DNA of 64,000 bases from Diphasiastrum complanatum (taxonomy: Eukaryota; Streptophyta; Lycopodiopsida; Lycopodiales; Lycopodiaceae). Positions 9,886 through 21,046 of the stretch are shown piece by piece. The stretch spans positions 23,084,405 to 23,148,404 of the forward strand of contig CM055113.1 of NCBI GenBank assembly GCA_029204225.1. Reading direction: 5' to 3'. The position numbers and the translations under genes are program-made. The notes under the pieces were generated by a model that did not search any database, had not been told where the DNA came from, and saw only the letters and a list, made by a program, of their open reading frames with translations. Within the stretch, counting starts at the first letter, position 1, and every line of letters begins with the position of its first letter.

Positions 9886-10566
9886 TTAGAGAAGTGTTGG
9901 TGTTGCTTCTTGCTCCTCTCTTTGTGCTTGTCTTTGATAAATAGTGCTTTGCCATCTCCAATATGATTTGAGGGATAATTTGTCCATCCTCATAAGCTTT
10001 TCTTCATGCTTTGACTCATCAACAATAAGAACACCTTGTAATGCCTCCAAGTTTGGTAGCTCTTCCTTGATAGCATAGGATTGGACAAGATTGTCATAAT
10101 CACCTTTCAAGCCATTGAGTATGACTTGAACTAGCTCACTTTGTTTGATAGGATCTCCAATACAAGCAAGCTCTCTATGGATGTCTTTGACTCTCAATAC
10201 ATAATTGCTTGCACTCTCATCACTCCTTTGGCAACTTTGAAATATTTGGTTCCTTAGAGTGAGGAGCCTAGAGGTATTCTTGGAAATAGCTTTGAGTGAA
10301 TCCCAAGCTTGCTTGGCTGAGTTGCAATTACCAATCTCTCTCAAAATCTCATTAGAGACATTCATCTTGATATAATGGAGAGCCATCCTAGCTCTCTTAT
10401 ATTTTTGTACTTCTTGAAGGACCTGAGGCTCCTCCTCAATCCCAAGTACAATGTCCATCACACCTTGGAGTATCAAGATTGACTCCATTCTAACCTTCCA
10501 AATAGAATAGTTGGAGGTAGATAATCTTTCACTAGATTCCAATAAGAAGGAACCCATAGATGCCAT
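9886..10566 (-). CDS. copia Gag, open
   Basis: 226 codons starting MASMGSFLLESSERLSTS, followed by NYSIWKVRMESILI. Gag helices follow, including KRARMALHYIKMNVSNEI, AWDSLKAISKNTS and SNYVLRVKDIHREL. This is the UBN2-type Gag of plant copia elements. It builds the particle that packages element RNA. The start is about 745 bases inside the primer-binding site. The frame ends shortly before the broken zinc knuckle. This is the best-preserved coding unit of the element, consistent with a gag-only non-autonomous element. Confidence 0.85.
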   Translation of the reverse strand: MASMGSFLLESSERLSTSNYSIWKVRMESILILQGVMDIVLGIEEEPQVLQEVQKYKRARMALHYIKMNVSNEILREIGNCNSAKQAWDSLKAISKNTSRLLTLRNQIFQSCQRSDESASNYVLRVKDIHRELACIGDPIKQSELVQVILNGLKGDYDNLVQSYAIKEELPNLEALQGVLIVDESKHEEKLMRMDKLSLKSYWRWQSTIYQRQAQREEQEATPTLL

Positions 10567-11310
10567 GAAATAGTGAAGACTCCTTGTAATGAGAAAATAA
10601 AATGTTGCTTCTCTCTTACTATAGGATCCTTGAAAGGTGTACTACCAAATCCAATGCAAGATCTTGCAACAAAATGTGAGATGGATCTCACTAGCTTTTC
10701 CAATCTCTCTCAAACTAGATCAACCTCTCATCAAAAGATGGAGTATAGACAGAGTTAGGATCAAACTCACTTAGCACATGGGAAACACACTAAGAATCCA
10801 TATTTGACTCAAATAGAATGAATTTGTATGAAACAATATGGCTAAGATCTCAAAACCGTAACTAGATCTCAAATAGATGGGATTGGCAAGCATACAACTA
10901 AGATTTGGGATTAAAAAAACAAGATATTGATCAAACCAAATGTGCCCACACATGTCTAGTGCCCTACCTAACCCTCTTCAAAAGCTTATAACTTTTGATT
11001 GGCTCCACCAAATGGATTGAAACAAATTGCTACAAAAATTAGACAGTCTAGCTTTCAAACAAGCCATCAAGCAAGATTTTTGGATCAAATATGAGAGAGG
11101 ACTCCCAAACTGAAATTGGATGTTTCTCACACATGTGTGAGCACCTGATTTCGTATAGTACCAGGTCAGACCCAATCAATGCCCTATTGATCTCTTTTGA
11201 TCCAAAATTGAACAAGATAGCTAGGAAAATGGGCCTAGTCACTTTCTAGTTTGATTTTGATGCAAAATTTTTCATACTAATGATGATAGATGCATGGTAA
11301 CCTTAGGTAG
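10567..11310 (-). other. untranslated leader of the nested copia
   Basis: Sequence between the primer-binding site and gag, with no coding signature. Plant non-autonomous elements often have long leaders of this kind. Confidence 0.6.
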
Positions 11311-11322
11311 GCTCTGATACCA
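11311..11322 (-). other. primer-binding site (tRNA-iMet)
   Basis: The minus strand reads TGGTATCAGAGC, two bases inside the LTR end ...CTTAATTCA. Confidence 0.92.
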
Positions 11323-11324
11323 TG

Positions 11325-12076
11325 TGAATTAAGCACGTGTGAAGTGTCCTTTCAATGCCATAATGATCTCCTACGTGATGTGCTTGCACAATGATCAAGA
11401 ATAGATTGACAATCAAGATCTATCTCAATTTTTAAGGCATAGACACATTACAACATGCATACATTCATCATACAAGTACACACACATGTAAGGAGGATGT
11501 ACTTTGAAAAAACTAAGTATGAAAAGCTCTTCTCCTCGAGTAGAGAGAGAATGCATCCAATAAGCCTCGGGTAGAGAGAGAAGACACTCAAGATGACTAG
11601 AACTCCCAAAATCACATAGATCTTCAAAATCTCAATTACATCAAATGAAGTGGATTCTATTACAAGTAGTAACACGAGATAGTCCATCCTCTAATGCTAT
11701 TGGACCCCTTCTTAGCACCTCTCTGATCCTATTGGATGAGTGACTTCACATCCCTTGATTTTGTGATTGGACCCTTGCTTTTTGCCAACACATAGGGAGC
11801 ATCACTCAACAAATTGCATCTATACATTTGTCACAAGCCTAACTAGCTCGACCTATGTCACATTTGACTTTTGGCACCTCTGATGTCAGAATTGGCCCTA
11901 TCAACTAGTCACATACCAAGATGTTTGATTACAAAACTTTATGACACGCCTAAAGTCAACATGTATAAATGTTTTTGACTATTTTACGCACGTGGGAACA
12001 TGCTCCACACATGTGAATTTACTCACAAACTAGAGACATGAAAACTAACCAAGATAGATTTTGACAATTTTTCACA
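11325..12076 (-). repeat. 5' LTR of the nested non-autonomous copia
   Basis: About 752 bp with TG...CA ends, TGTGAAAAATTG at the start and CTTAATTCA at the primer side. It is a direct repeat of 7059-7869. The two LTRs differ by scattered substitutions and indels, so insertion is not very recent. Confidence 0.88.
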
Positions 12077-12664
12077 ATTCTCTTATTTTCAAGAGTTATA
12101 GTATTTAACACATTATTTGGATATAACAAAGCAATGAAATTGACTAGTTTTTTACATACATTGTGTTTTGATGAAGCAACTCCATATGATAACTAGTTTT
12201 GTAATAGTTTGTGGTGTCATAAACACCATGTAAGATATTTTATGTAAAGATCTTTGAGTCTACATACTCTGTGCATGATAATTTCAATGTAAGGATAAAA
12301 AATATCTTCAATAAAAGGTAAAATGCTAGGACATAATTCATCAAGCAAAGCAATTAGAACTTTCATTCATTCTTGAAGAAAATGGGTTTTTATGAAGGAA
12401 TATTGTGTAACCTTGATGAAAAATCTTCAGATCATCAACCCATCATACAACTCATCGAAGGAGAGGAGCCGTGTCAAGAAGAAGAAACAACTCAAAATCA
12501 AAAGCCCCAAGGTCTTTAGGGGCACAAATGGAGCCATTAAGACTCACATGAGACAACAAGAGACAACAATATGAGAAGAATAATATTTCAGATCCATCCA
12601 TAACTTCATTTATCGTGCCACTTGTTAAAAATAAGGATTTATGGACCTTGCATAGATCTAACAC
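12077..12664. other. flank of nested element, uncertain retroelement debris
   Basis: If the minus-strand element inserted into the 5.5-7.06 kb copia, the rest of that copy's integrase should resume here. I could not recognise it convincingly. A plus-strand frame at 12392-12574 is Lys/Gln-rich and matches nothing I know. Confidence 0.4.
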
Positions 12665-13345
12665 GACCTACATGCATGAGACTTTGCATAAGATCAATCA
12701 AAACTAGATCAATTATAACACACTTTGAATCTAGGCAAGAGCTATCTAACACACTTTGAATCTAGGCAAGAGCTCTATCGCACAAAAAGTTGTCATCATC
12801 CAAAGTGAAGCAAGTTTCATACATGTCTTTGAAAAAACAAAGTAAAATTCACTGTGGAAGAGCCATACAAGCACCTTGCTCTCGGGTAGAGAGAGAAAAT
12901 AAGTGAGTTCTCAGGTACAGAGAGAAACTACAAAGAGATTGCAAGTCAAAAACCTGTTCAAAAGGTTGTATGTACAATGAGAGCTTACTTCCATATAGCA
13001 GTGGCTTGAGTTATTGCTACCAAAAGCATGTGACAACCTCTAATTTTAATTGGACCCCATAGATTGCACCTCACATCATGATTGGACCCCAAGATTTGCA
13101 CCTCTCAAAGATGATTGGGCCTCATGATTTGCACTTTATAATATGATTGGGCCACATGATTTACACTTGTTAATGTAATTGGGCCACATGATTTACACTT
13201 CGTATTGTGATTGGCCTGATGGTCTACACCACTTAACATGATTGGACCTCATGAGCCAATGAGATTTGGATTTGGACTCATTACTAGCAAATTTGCAATC
13301 CTTACATTTTGTGAAGTGGCATTATCTCACTAGAACTCGAGATGG
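12665..13345 (-). repeat. copia-type LTR carrying a minisatellite (minus)
   Basis: The inverse complement matches 43748-44440 along its length. Shared blocks include CTCGAGTTCTAGTGAGAT at one end, the ~30-bp minisatellite, GTGAATTTTACTTAG and the CATGCATG region at the other end. No internal domains flank it with certainty, so it may be a solo LTR or a fragment. Confidence 0.7.
13040..13260 (+). repeat. ~30-bp minisatellite inside the LTR
   Basis: About seven degenerate units of the form ATGATTGGGCCACATGATTT followed by RCACTT and a variable tail. Units differ by substitutions. They are not CRISPR repeats because there are no unique spacers. Confidence 0.85.
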
Positions 13346-14335
13346 AAGCCTTTTCACTTTTCTCAATCATCATAAAAATATGTACAAGGTGGTGGTGGAC
13401 ATGAATCCAATCCCATGATAACTAGCACGCAAAATAACTAGTCTACTTTTATCTATTTCACACCACTATGTGTCCATAATGCTTTTGAATCAAATGATTA
13501 GGATAATCATATAGTAAGTACCAAGATCATGAAGGAAGCACCAAAATCTCAACATGATCAACCCAATATTTTTAATTGATTAAGATCTTCTTAGTTATTG
13601 CCAAGTGACACCAGTATGGATGGCTAAGTGTCACACATTCTTGCACATAGTTAAGGGTTCACTTGTAGGTGACTTAAACCCTCTTGTTGTCAGAATATGT
13701 AATTCCTGTTTATCTGGAAATTCGACCTGTATTTTCATTTTCATTAGTTTCTCTACTTTACTTTGTACATACGGTACGTGTCAGTATCACTTTCACGACA
13801 CAACTAGTAGCGAGTTGTGACACATCTCGTAATGGGTCTGACTTGCCATGCATCGAACCCCCTAAAATACTGATGATTATATGTACAATAATGTTAGCAT
13901 TTGAATTAACTGATGTTTACTACAAGAATGATCCTCGACATGGTATTAGAGGCTACATCATAAGCAGTTCATGGTTAGTTGGGAGCCAAATTTTCGGAGA
14001 ATTAAAAAATCGATTGGTTGAACAACCTTGAAGCTGCTAACGGAAAAGTACTCGTAAGAGAAGCAATTCTCCATGGATTCATGAGTTTTTTATTGCGAGA
14101 TAGAGCTAGCAATTGGTGCTGGATAGTCATGATCATTGTGGTGATTCAACGCACATAGGGTGCATGACAATCAACGAAAAATATGTTCGTAATCTATAAA
14201 AAGCTATAGATGGGCATTTTTGGAGGGTTACCTGGTTTGTATGTGGTCGTGGACAAGCATAGAGGCATACAGAAGTTGCAACTATCTCTCTTGTGGAGGT
14301 TTATTTCAGCTAGGGTTTATAGCTAGAAAACTCGT
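13346..14335. other. intergenic, nothing recognised
   Basis: Overlapping frames at 13605-14031 resemble no known protein and show no sign of codon constraint that I can see. Confidence 0.5.
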
Positions 14336-14336
14336 G

Positions 14337-14372
<36 letters not shown>
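14336..14372 (+). repeat. (TC)n(TA)n microsatellite
   Basis: A (TC)n run followed directly by (TA)n. Confidence 0.9.
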
Positions 14373-14395
14373 AAGCCATTTTTGGATCTGTGAAT

Positions 14396-15350
14396 TCATA
14401 GGTAGGGGTGACCACATGAACATTTTGTCAAACCTGTCAGCACTGGATGAGGGAGACCCAACTTAACTCGAAGAGCGGTAACAAAAAGCTCCAAAGAAAG
14501 GCGCAAGTGTGGAACAACAGGGCGCACGACAAGCCAAGCACCAGCACCTGGTCCTGCACAAGACATAAGACGAGCCCGAGTCTCATCAGAAGGTGAATCA
14601 CTGAGAAATTGAGTTAAAGCATGTGAGTGGAAGCACTCCAAAAGATACTTTTGAAAATGAGCATGTTGATGGCTAAATGAAGTCTCAAAGGGAGGCAAAT
14701 AAGCTCACACAGGTGGAGGGATGAGATCCTTGGCCACACGAAGATGTTGTTGGAAAGGAAGAGTGTCTGTTTCTACATGAGCTACTGAATCAAGAAGAAT
14801 GGGCTTGTTGTCCTGTTGAAACCAAGAGATAAGTGCAGAGGCAACAAGGGCCCAACTTCCCAGAAAAGCAACTGGAGCAATAGAAGCTGTGCAAGAAAGA
14901 CCGGCACCTCCGGAAGAAGTGGGAAGAGAGACTTGTCGCTTAACAAACTGACCATTGGGAATATGAAAGGATTCTGAACCCATCAAGCGACCCAAAAAAA
15001 CCTGATAAAGTATTATCGAAATCCTGTAACAAAGCCAAAACATCAAGAGAGAGGAACACACCGTAGAATATAATTTGGCCGTTGAGCGAAGCATTGAGTG
15101 AGAATTCCTAGAGCAACTTGAGCGTTGCCAAGCTTTGGTAGCAAATCAGCGTGACGAAGATGTGCGTCCAAAGTGTTCCGCAAAGAGGAAGTCACAAAGT
15201 CCGAGAAACCTATTGGAATACCAAGCGCTCGAATCCCATCAGCCGGAGTATCGAAACATGTAGGTAAAGGGAGCTCAGGAAGGAGGTCCTGAGAACACCA
15301 AGCAACGCACTTAGAGGGACATCAAAAGTCATTTGCCCCTTTAAGAGAGT
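14396..15350 (-). pseudogene. reverse-transcriptase pseudogene (non-LTR type), 3' part
   Basis: Minus-strand frames match the region after the RT domain in RT-like proteins common in plant and animal genomes. In order they read ALGIPIGFSDFV, LRHADLLPKLGNAQVAL, then SLPTSSGGAGLSCTASIAPVAFLGSW, then SCAGPGAGAWLVVRP. A downstream CxCG remnant (KCSCGH) follows. The catalytic RT motifs upstream are absent and stops interrupt the frame. I take it as a 5'-truncated LINE-like copy; assignment to a clade is not possible from this piece. Confidence 0.7.
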
Positions 15351-16087
15351 AGGTAGTTGGCAATGTATGGCGGAAAGCATTTTTAATTTTGAAGTAATCT
15401 TTGTTGGAATTTAATCCAATTCCTAGTCCCAACAGCCCTCCTTTGTTCTTTAATTTTTACTCTATCAAATGTAACCTGTAGAAAATGAATAAACAGTCTG
15501 CATTTTTGAACTGATTGTTGCTACAGTCTGGATTTTTACACATGTTTTATGACAGCCGAAAAATGCGGAAAACTTGACACTGTGTTTTTACACGGGTTTT
15601 CTAACAAGCAAAAAATGCGACACTTGCCCTACAAAAAGCCGAAGGTGTCTTTATTGGCAATAGAAAATATGGGAAAAAATGTGACTTTCTGATAGAAAAC
15701 AGACAAAATCTCTGAGATAGGATTTGCGGAGCTGTTGGAGGACCGATCTTGATGAGATCTAGCCTCAGTGAAGCCAACGAATTCTACGACAAAGATTTGG
15801 GTGAAAAATAAGGGATTTTGACAGTATATCAGGCTACTTTCTCAGAATCTGACCATGGTCAGAATTCATGGAGGTGATAAAATGAAAGATCAGGATCTGT
15901 TAGGGCTGCAGACAGATTGGTAAATTTTGATATACCTGTTTGGTTTGGAAAAATGTCACTTGGGTCACTTCTTTTCAAAGAAAATATCCAAGTTGACTCT
16001 TTTGTTACTTCTCCCTAGCTTGATAAGTTGCTCTGCAGCTCATGTAGGACCTGGAGAGAAGACTCGTGCTGTGGTTGGAAGATAGAC
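15351..16087. other. intergenic, possible decayed LTR material
   Basis: No gene is seen. Words such as AAAAAGCCGAAGGTGT and GCATTTTTGAACTG also occur in the LTR at 63.02-63.58 kb, suggesting old LTR sequence. It is too decayed to give edges. Confidence 0.4.
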
Positions 16088-16291
16088 ATTAGAGAAAATA
16101 TGGGCCCAAAAAGGGCCCTATAAAAAATTTCATGTAGGAGCGAGAAAAATAACTATAAAGTAATTATAATATCAATTTCTAACTTCTTTACACATCTGTC
16201 CGCACTACTTTCCATGTAAATGAATGCACCTTAGTTTAGTCACATCAAACTTCACTAGTGCTTAACCATAATTAAAATATAATTTTTTAAA

Positions 16292-19058
16292 ATGTTGAAA
16301 TATTCCCTCTTAATAGTTGGGAACACTCAAAAATTTGAATTAGAAGTGACATTTCTGAAAAAAGCCTACACCATCTCTATCTCCAGGGTCAAAAACAAGT
16401 GTTTAGCGCCATCTCTATTTCCAACAGAGTCGTTAGCGCCATCTCTAGCTTTGTTATTGTCATTGTGTTGTTTGTTACTATACTACTGTACTGATGATAA
16501 AGCTTTATCATCTTCATGTGAATTTGTCACCAGAATATGCTCCGCTCATGACAAGAAATTCAAAGCAACCCAAATTGTCAATTTTGATATGGTTCGATAC
16601 AGGGAGGAAAAGCTAAAGCATGTAGATTTATGGTCATCAGGAATATGGTATTTTAATGATCCATGTTCATTGCAACATCCAGATTTTCATTCGGTGAGTC
16701 AGTTAATAATCTATATGTGTCATGGTAAAAATGGCCTTTTGGGTTACTGTGAGAATTTGATGCTCTATGGGAATGCACATTCAATGCAAAGAATACATTA
16801 TTTGGAAGAGGAATTAAGGAAAATATCAAAGGAGTGCGAAGAAAAATCTACAAAGATGAAAACTTGTTTGGATGAAAAATTAAATGCTCAAGGAGGATTC
16901 ATTCATAATCAATAATTTTGCTATTTATTCATTTCAACTTTCTGTCGATTTGCTTATTATATACTGCTATGAATACTATGAGTGTCCTTATTTCTACTGA
17001 CATTTTCATGAACATTATGTTTGCAATGCAGATCAGCATTGGTTGTTGAAGACCATCTGGCCGATGAGATTTCAATTGGAAACTCACTAGGCTCTATCTT
17101 GACTTATAAATCTATGAAATCAATGTTAAATAATAACAAAATGAAAAAGATTGAGGCTTTAATTACTGATAGCATTATGGATGAAGTTGGAAAAACATTA
17201 GACACTACATTGCTTCAGGGGGCATGTGACTTTTCTAGCATCAGTAGGGAAGCATATGCAACAATGTTTAAGATGATAAAGGAGGCATTTGCACAAGTGA
17301 ATATTAAAAAGTTTCCAATCCCACGACCATTTCATCTTTTAAAAAAAAAGACATGTTAAACCATGGTATGCAGACAATAGTTGGTAATCCATCTCATATC
17401 AATGAAGTGTATTGCTCGAAAGGAGAAAGTCTAGCTTATAACAATTCCAACAATCTATTTATTGACATTAATCAATTATTCATCATAAATTTTTACAGTA
17501 TTACAAATGAGAATGTCAATAACAAGTTGATAGTTGTTCTCAAGTCAGATGAGTCTGAAATTATAAAAGGACAAAAAATGGAAAGAGTCAGTTTCACGAT
17601 CATGAATGGAGCACTTTCAAATTCAGAAGACTCAGAAAGCCTCAATATTAGTGTTCAATTAGAAAATGATATCTGGTGGTTAGCAGCATTTCAGGTATAG
17701 TAATTCCTTCGCATAATAAATAGGGATAATCATTTGAATATGAATTTCATATCTAAAATCTTATCTGTGTTAATATTATGAGGATAATCACGTTTTTATA
17801 TTCTCTTATAGGTGCTGAAAGAAGACCATGACATTCTCTCATAGATATTTAATAGAACATCATATCCTGCCACCAAAAAAAATCACATGGAGGGAGTTCC
17901 ACTCAATATTCCTGGAATTGGCACTTTCAACATCGAATGACATTTAGCCGGAGATCTGAAGACATTAAAATGTATGTCCAATGTATCTCATGGCGCTAAC
18001 TTTAAACACCCTTGTTTGTACTGGATGAAAACAACAAAAGACATGACAAGGAGTACATGAATATCAAGAGATCGAGAAGATCCTAATTGGAAACCTGTAC
18101 TACCGATTCCTCTACGAAATGTTCATATCTGTACATTGCATGCGGAGGTGCATATTATAGAAAAAATAATATATCTTCACGCCTTGTTTGCATGGAATTC
18201 CGAGCCAGAGGCTTCTATGAAGGAAGCTATTTCCAGATTAGAGGATGTGTTGTCCAAAGCAGACTTACATAAAGACCACTTTAAAATAAAAATAGATGAC
18301 AAGCTATCAGGTAACACAAGAAATATTCCATGCAAGCCGAGCATTGGAGGATCTAAAGCTCGAATGTTTTTATCAAATTATTCTGGCAAACAATCTAAGG
18401 TTCAATACATGGTTTGGAAAGAAATTATTGCAGCAACTCAAGATTTCGAAGAAGAAGGTTCTACTCATATACACAAAGTAGAAGTTAGGAAAAAGTTAGA
18501 CAACATGGTGAAATACTTGAGAAAAGATAAAATTTCAAATACTGATTCACAAATGATACAGAAAACAACCAATGGATTTGTGGATACAATTCAAATGGCA
18601 TGGGGTGTTGATCATATAACACATTATATGGTAAGATTTTGATTTTACACTACGATGGACAAATATGTGCAATTAAACTAGATACTTTTGGTACTGATAT
18701 AGATTATGTTTTTATGATATGCAGCACATATTACGACATCATTCGACATTCTTTGCAAGAAATAGTGGAAGTCTTAGCATATGGTCATCGCAAGGAATGG
18801 AAAAATATCATTGGCAAGCAAGAGCGGCATTTCATAAAAGTGCACAACATGGCGGGACTAGCACAAAAAATAGCTATATATTGTAACTTTTCCAATGGTT
18901 TTACAGAAGAATCCAAATTCGTCATAATACAAAATCGACGGATTATAAAAAATTTCAAAAAGCATGCAAATTTATACAAGCCAATAGGCTATAGACACAC
19001 AATAAAATTTTGTATATTAAATAAAAATATTTACAAAGTACAATTGAGCAATATCTAA
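16292..19058 (+). pseudogene. gene A, left copy: transposase-like, multi-exon
   Basis: The first exon is open here from 16292 and contains FDMVRYREEKLKHVD and CSLQHPDFHSVSQL, then a charged helical region cut by a deletion near 16890. An intron ends at a clear acceptor (TTTGCAATGCAG, 17031). The next exon has SALVVEDHLADEISIG, then a one-base loss in an A-run near 17350 (nine As against ten in the right copy) shifts the frame. Later segments match the right copy: LKSDESE, AGDLKTLK, FKHPCLYW with the second Cys changed to Trp, and HICTLHAEVHIIEK. Nonsense codons lie near 17841, 17938 and at 18058-18060. The GDxK / AN / CxxC / TLHxxxRI pattern resembles an uncharacterised transposase-like family in lower plants and invertebrates, recalled only from memory. 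Confidence 0.6.
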
Positions 19059-20554
19059 TCTGCTTCCGATATTTTTTCCAATGAAAGTTGCAACTTAGAA
19101 TCATGCAACAATTTTCTTCTTTTGTATGGATCCAAGAGCTCATAGTTTTCATGCTTACTCAGATCAACGTAAGCAGCATACACTGCAAAATGAGATGATC
19201 TGAGCATGTAATTCACTGGTCCATATCCTAAAATTTTAACCGCAATAGTTTTTATTACAAAAATTATTTTATGCACCTTTATTGAAATTATGTCCTCCAA
19301 GAAAATGAGACAGTGCCTTATTGCCATAATCATAGTTTCACCATGTTGATGGAACTTTGAATGAGCAACACTTATATCATTATTCTTGAAGGACTTCAGA
19401 TAGTGCCCTAGTGCATGATCTCTTGAAAATTCTCCATCAAAAGATCTTTGCCCTCCTCGACGAATTGCGAAATCAGCAAGAAAAATTGTTTTCTAAAATG
19501 ATAAAAAACAAAGTAAGCTTCAGTATATAAACTGACATAATGAATCTACTAGTACTTGATAAGATACAAAAATTTACGCATTTGGCTTTGTCTTCACAGA
19601 TTACTGTCTCTCCATCAATATTATGTCCACCTTTTGATGTCAATATTGTTGGTGAATAGACAGTTGGCTATGGAAAACCAAGTTGACTTTGGATTCTAAG
19701 AAACTCCTCCTCAGAAGGTAGATCATCTTCTTTGTTGCGCATTTCCTCCACAGTCATTTTCAAGCAATCTTTCCCTAAATAAAACTTATCATTATGTACA
19801 TCGTCAACACCAGGGAGAAGATCATCAGAATCAATTATATCCAAAAATTCATCTAGCTCTTTGCTCAAAATGCAAAGAGTCACAGCTTCAGTGAAGTAAA
19901 AAAGATCCGATATATCCGATATTGTCAAAAAGAAATTATTATCTATATTATAAGTAGGCAAAGTGATCAAAGATTTATCAGAAGGAGAAAGGGTAGTGGG
20001 GGTTCTAGGGTCTATAAACGTAGCCCTATTTCAAGCAGGATCAAAATCAGAACAATCATCTAAACAAACACGCGTATCAATAAAAAAAAGTATCTATATC
20101 TACAATCTTTGATTTTTCAGACTTTGTACCACTAAAAGAAGCTGTTTCACAAGTGGAGGGAACAGCCTCCAAATCGTCAAAAATATTTAACAAAAGAAAA
20201 AAAAACAAAAGCAAATCTACATTTCTTATTATGAATTGGGCACTCATCTACAAACTTGAAATCATTATGTAACTTGGTAAACATTCTGTCAAGCTTAGCT
20301 TTATAGATATGCTTGTCGAGTGCCACCAGGTCCTAATAATGAATCATGTTCTTATTCTGAGATCTGAATAAGGGAGTACTGAGCAGGGACTTATATCTAA
20401 GATATATCTTAGAAAATGCCTCCACACCAGGGCCCTCAGTTATAGAAGGTAGAATAAAAAGAAAAGAAGAAAAAAGAGATTTAAAGTACTCCAACCTATT
20501 AGTAATACCAAATTCATGAAAAAAAGAAAGCAAAGTAGATTCAAAATTAGACAT
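19055..20554 (-). pseudogene. gene B, left copy: unknown protein, convergent to gene A
   Basis: The start is ATG at 20554-20552 (MSNFESTLLSFFHEFG). The protein continues FILPSITEGPGVEAFSKIY until TAG at 20337-20335 replaces the Gln of the right copy (IHYQDLVALDKH). Further on it has CPIHNKKCRF, an acidic Ser-rich middle, DDLPSEEEFLRIQSQLGFP, RGGQRSFDGEFSRDHALGHY, HQHGETMIMAIRHC and a C-terminus ending EKISEAD. Introns are likely near 19495-19590 and around 19215-19270. The family is not recognised. Its stop (19055-19057) overlaps the gene A stop tail to tail. Confidence 0.5.
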
Positions 20555-20582
20555 ATTAAACAAAAACAACGAAACTAATATT

Positions 20583-21046
20583 TTAAATATCGCTCTCAGG
20601 CACGAAACCTAGATCAGGCAAGCACAACAAGGCAACGTGCGCTCGAGAGAGATATTTTAAGTTGGAGTATCGGATCCGAGTGCAAGAACAAAGAGCACAA
20701 AAGAAAAGAGATGCGAAGCGCACTTGAATGCGATATCGGACGATGCAGTATCGGATCCAGGCGCAAAATAGTCAACGAATGGGTAATGAGAGCAAGCAGC
20801 ACGCTTGAAATCGATATCTGTCACGTGCGAGAATGACATGCATCGAGAGTGCATTCACGCACGTGTCTCAGCCCACGTGGCCTAATAATAAGGTCATCAT
20901 TGTCAATACGGACAGTCCATGTGGGCTAATAATATATCGACACGTGTCCTCGCCGTCTTTTCACATGTGCGGAAATTTCGTATATATAAGTCGAAAATTT
21001 TATATTTTTTCGCAAAATTTTCGCTTTTAGTTCCCAATATCGCTCT
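20583..21046 (-). promoter_or_regulatory. gene B upstream region with G-box cluster (left)
   Basis: Between gene B and the arm's inner end lie four ACGT-core sites: TCACGTGC (20820), CACGTGTC (20860), CCACGTGG (20873) and CACGTGTC (20940). AGAGCGATATT-type words occur at both edges (20588 and 21036). A TATATATAAG box lies at about 20981. G-box clusters bind bHLH and bZIP factors in plants. That this is gene B's promoter is inferred from its position and its conservation in the right arm. Confidence 0.5.

Larger units (their letters stand above)
16088..21046 (+). mobile_element. left arm of large inverted repeat (two-gene element)
   Basis: This 4.96-kb segment is repeated in inverse orientation at 25084-29855. 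The outer end reads ATTAGAGAAAATATGGGCCC followed by AAAAAGGGCCC, a small palindrome. The inner end reads CCCAATATCGCTCT. Read inward on opposite strands, the two ends share the imperfect TTAGAG..ATAT(T)GGG, a possible terminal inverted repeat. It carries gene A (plus strand) and gene B (minus strand), converging at 19055-19058. Relative to the right arm it has a deletion of roughly 290 bp in gene A, and it keeps about 600 bp that the right arm lost. Confidence 0.8.

Noticed and set aside
13040-13260. CRISPR-like array
   Set aside because: The units are degenerate tandem repeats without unique spacers, lie in a plant LTR, and no cas genes exist here.
13605-14031. Possible membrane protein frames
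   Set aside because: Hydrophobic because of AT-rich codons; two overlapping frames, no known domain, no splice or start context.
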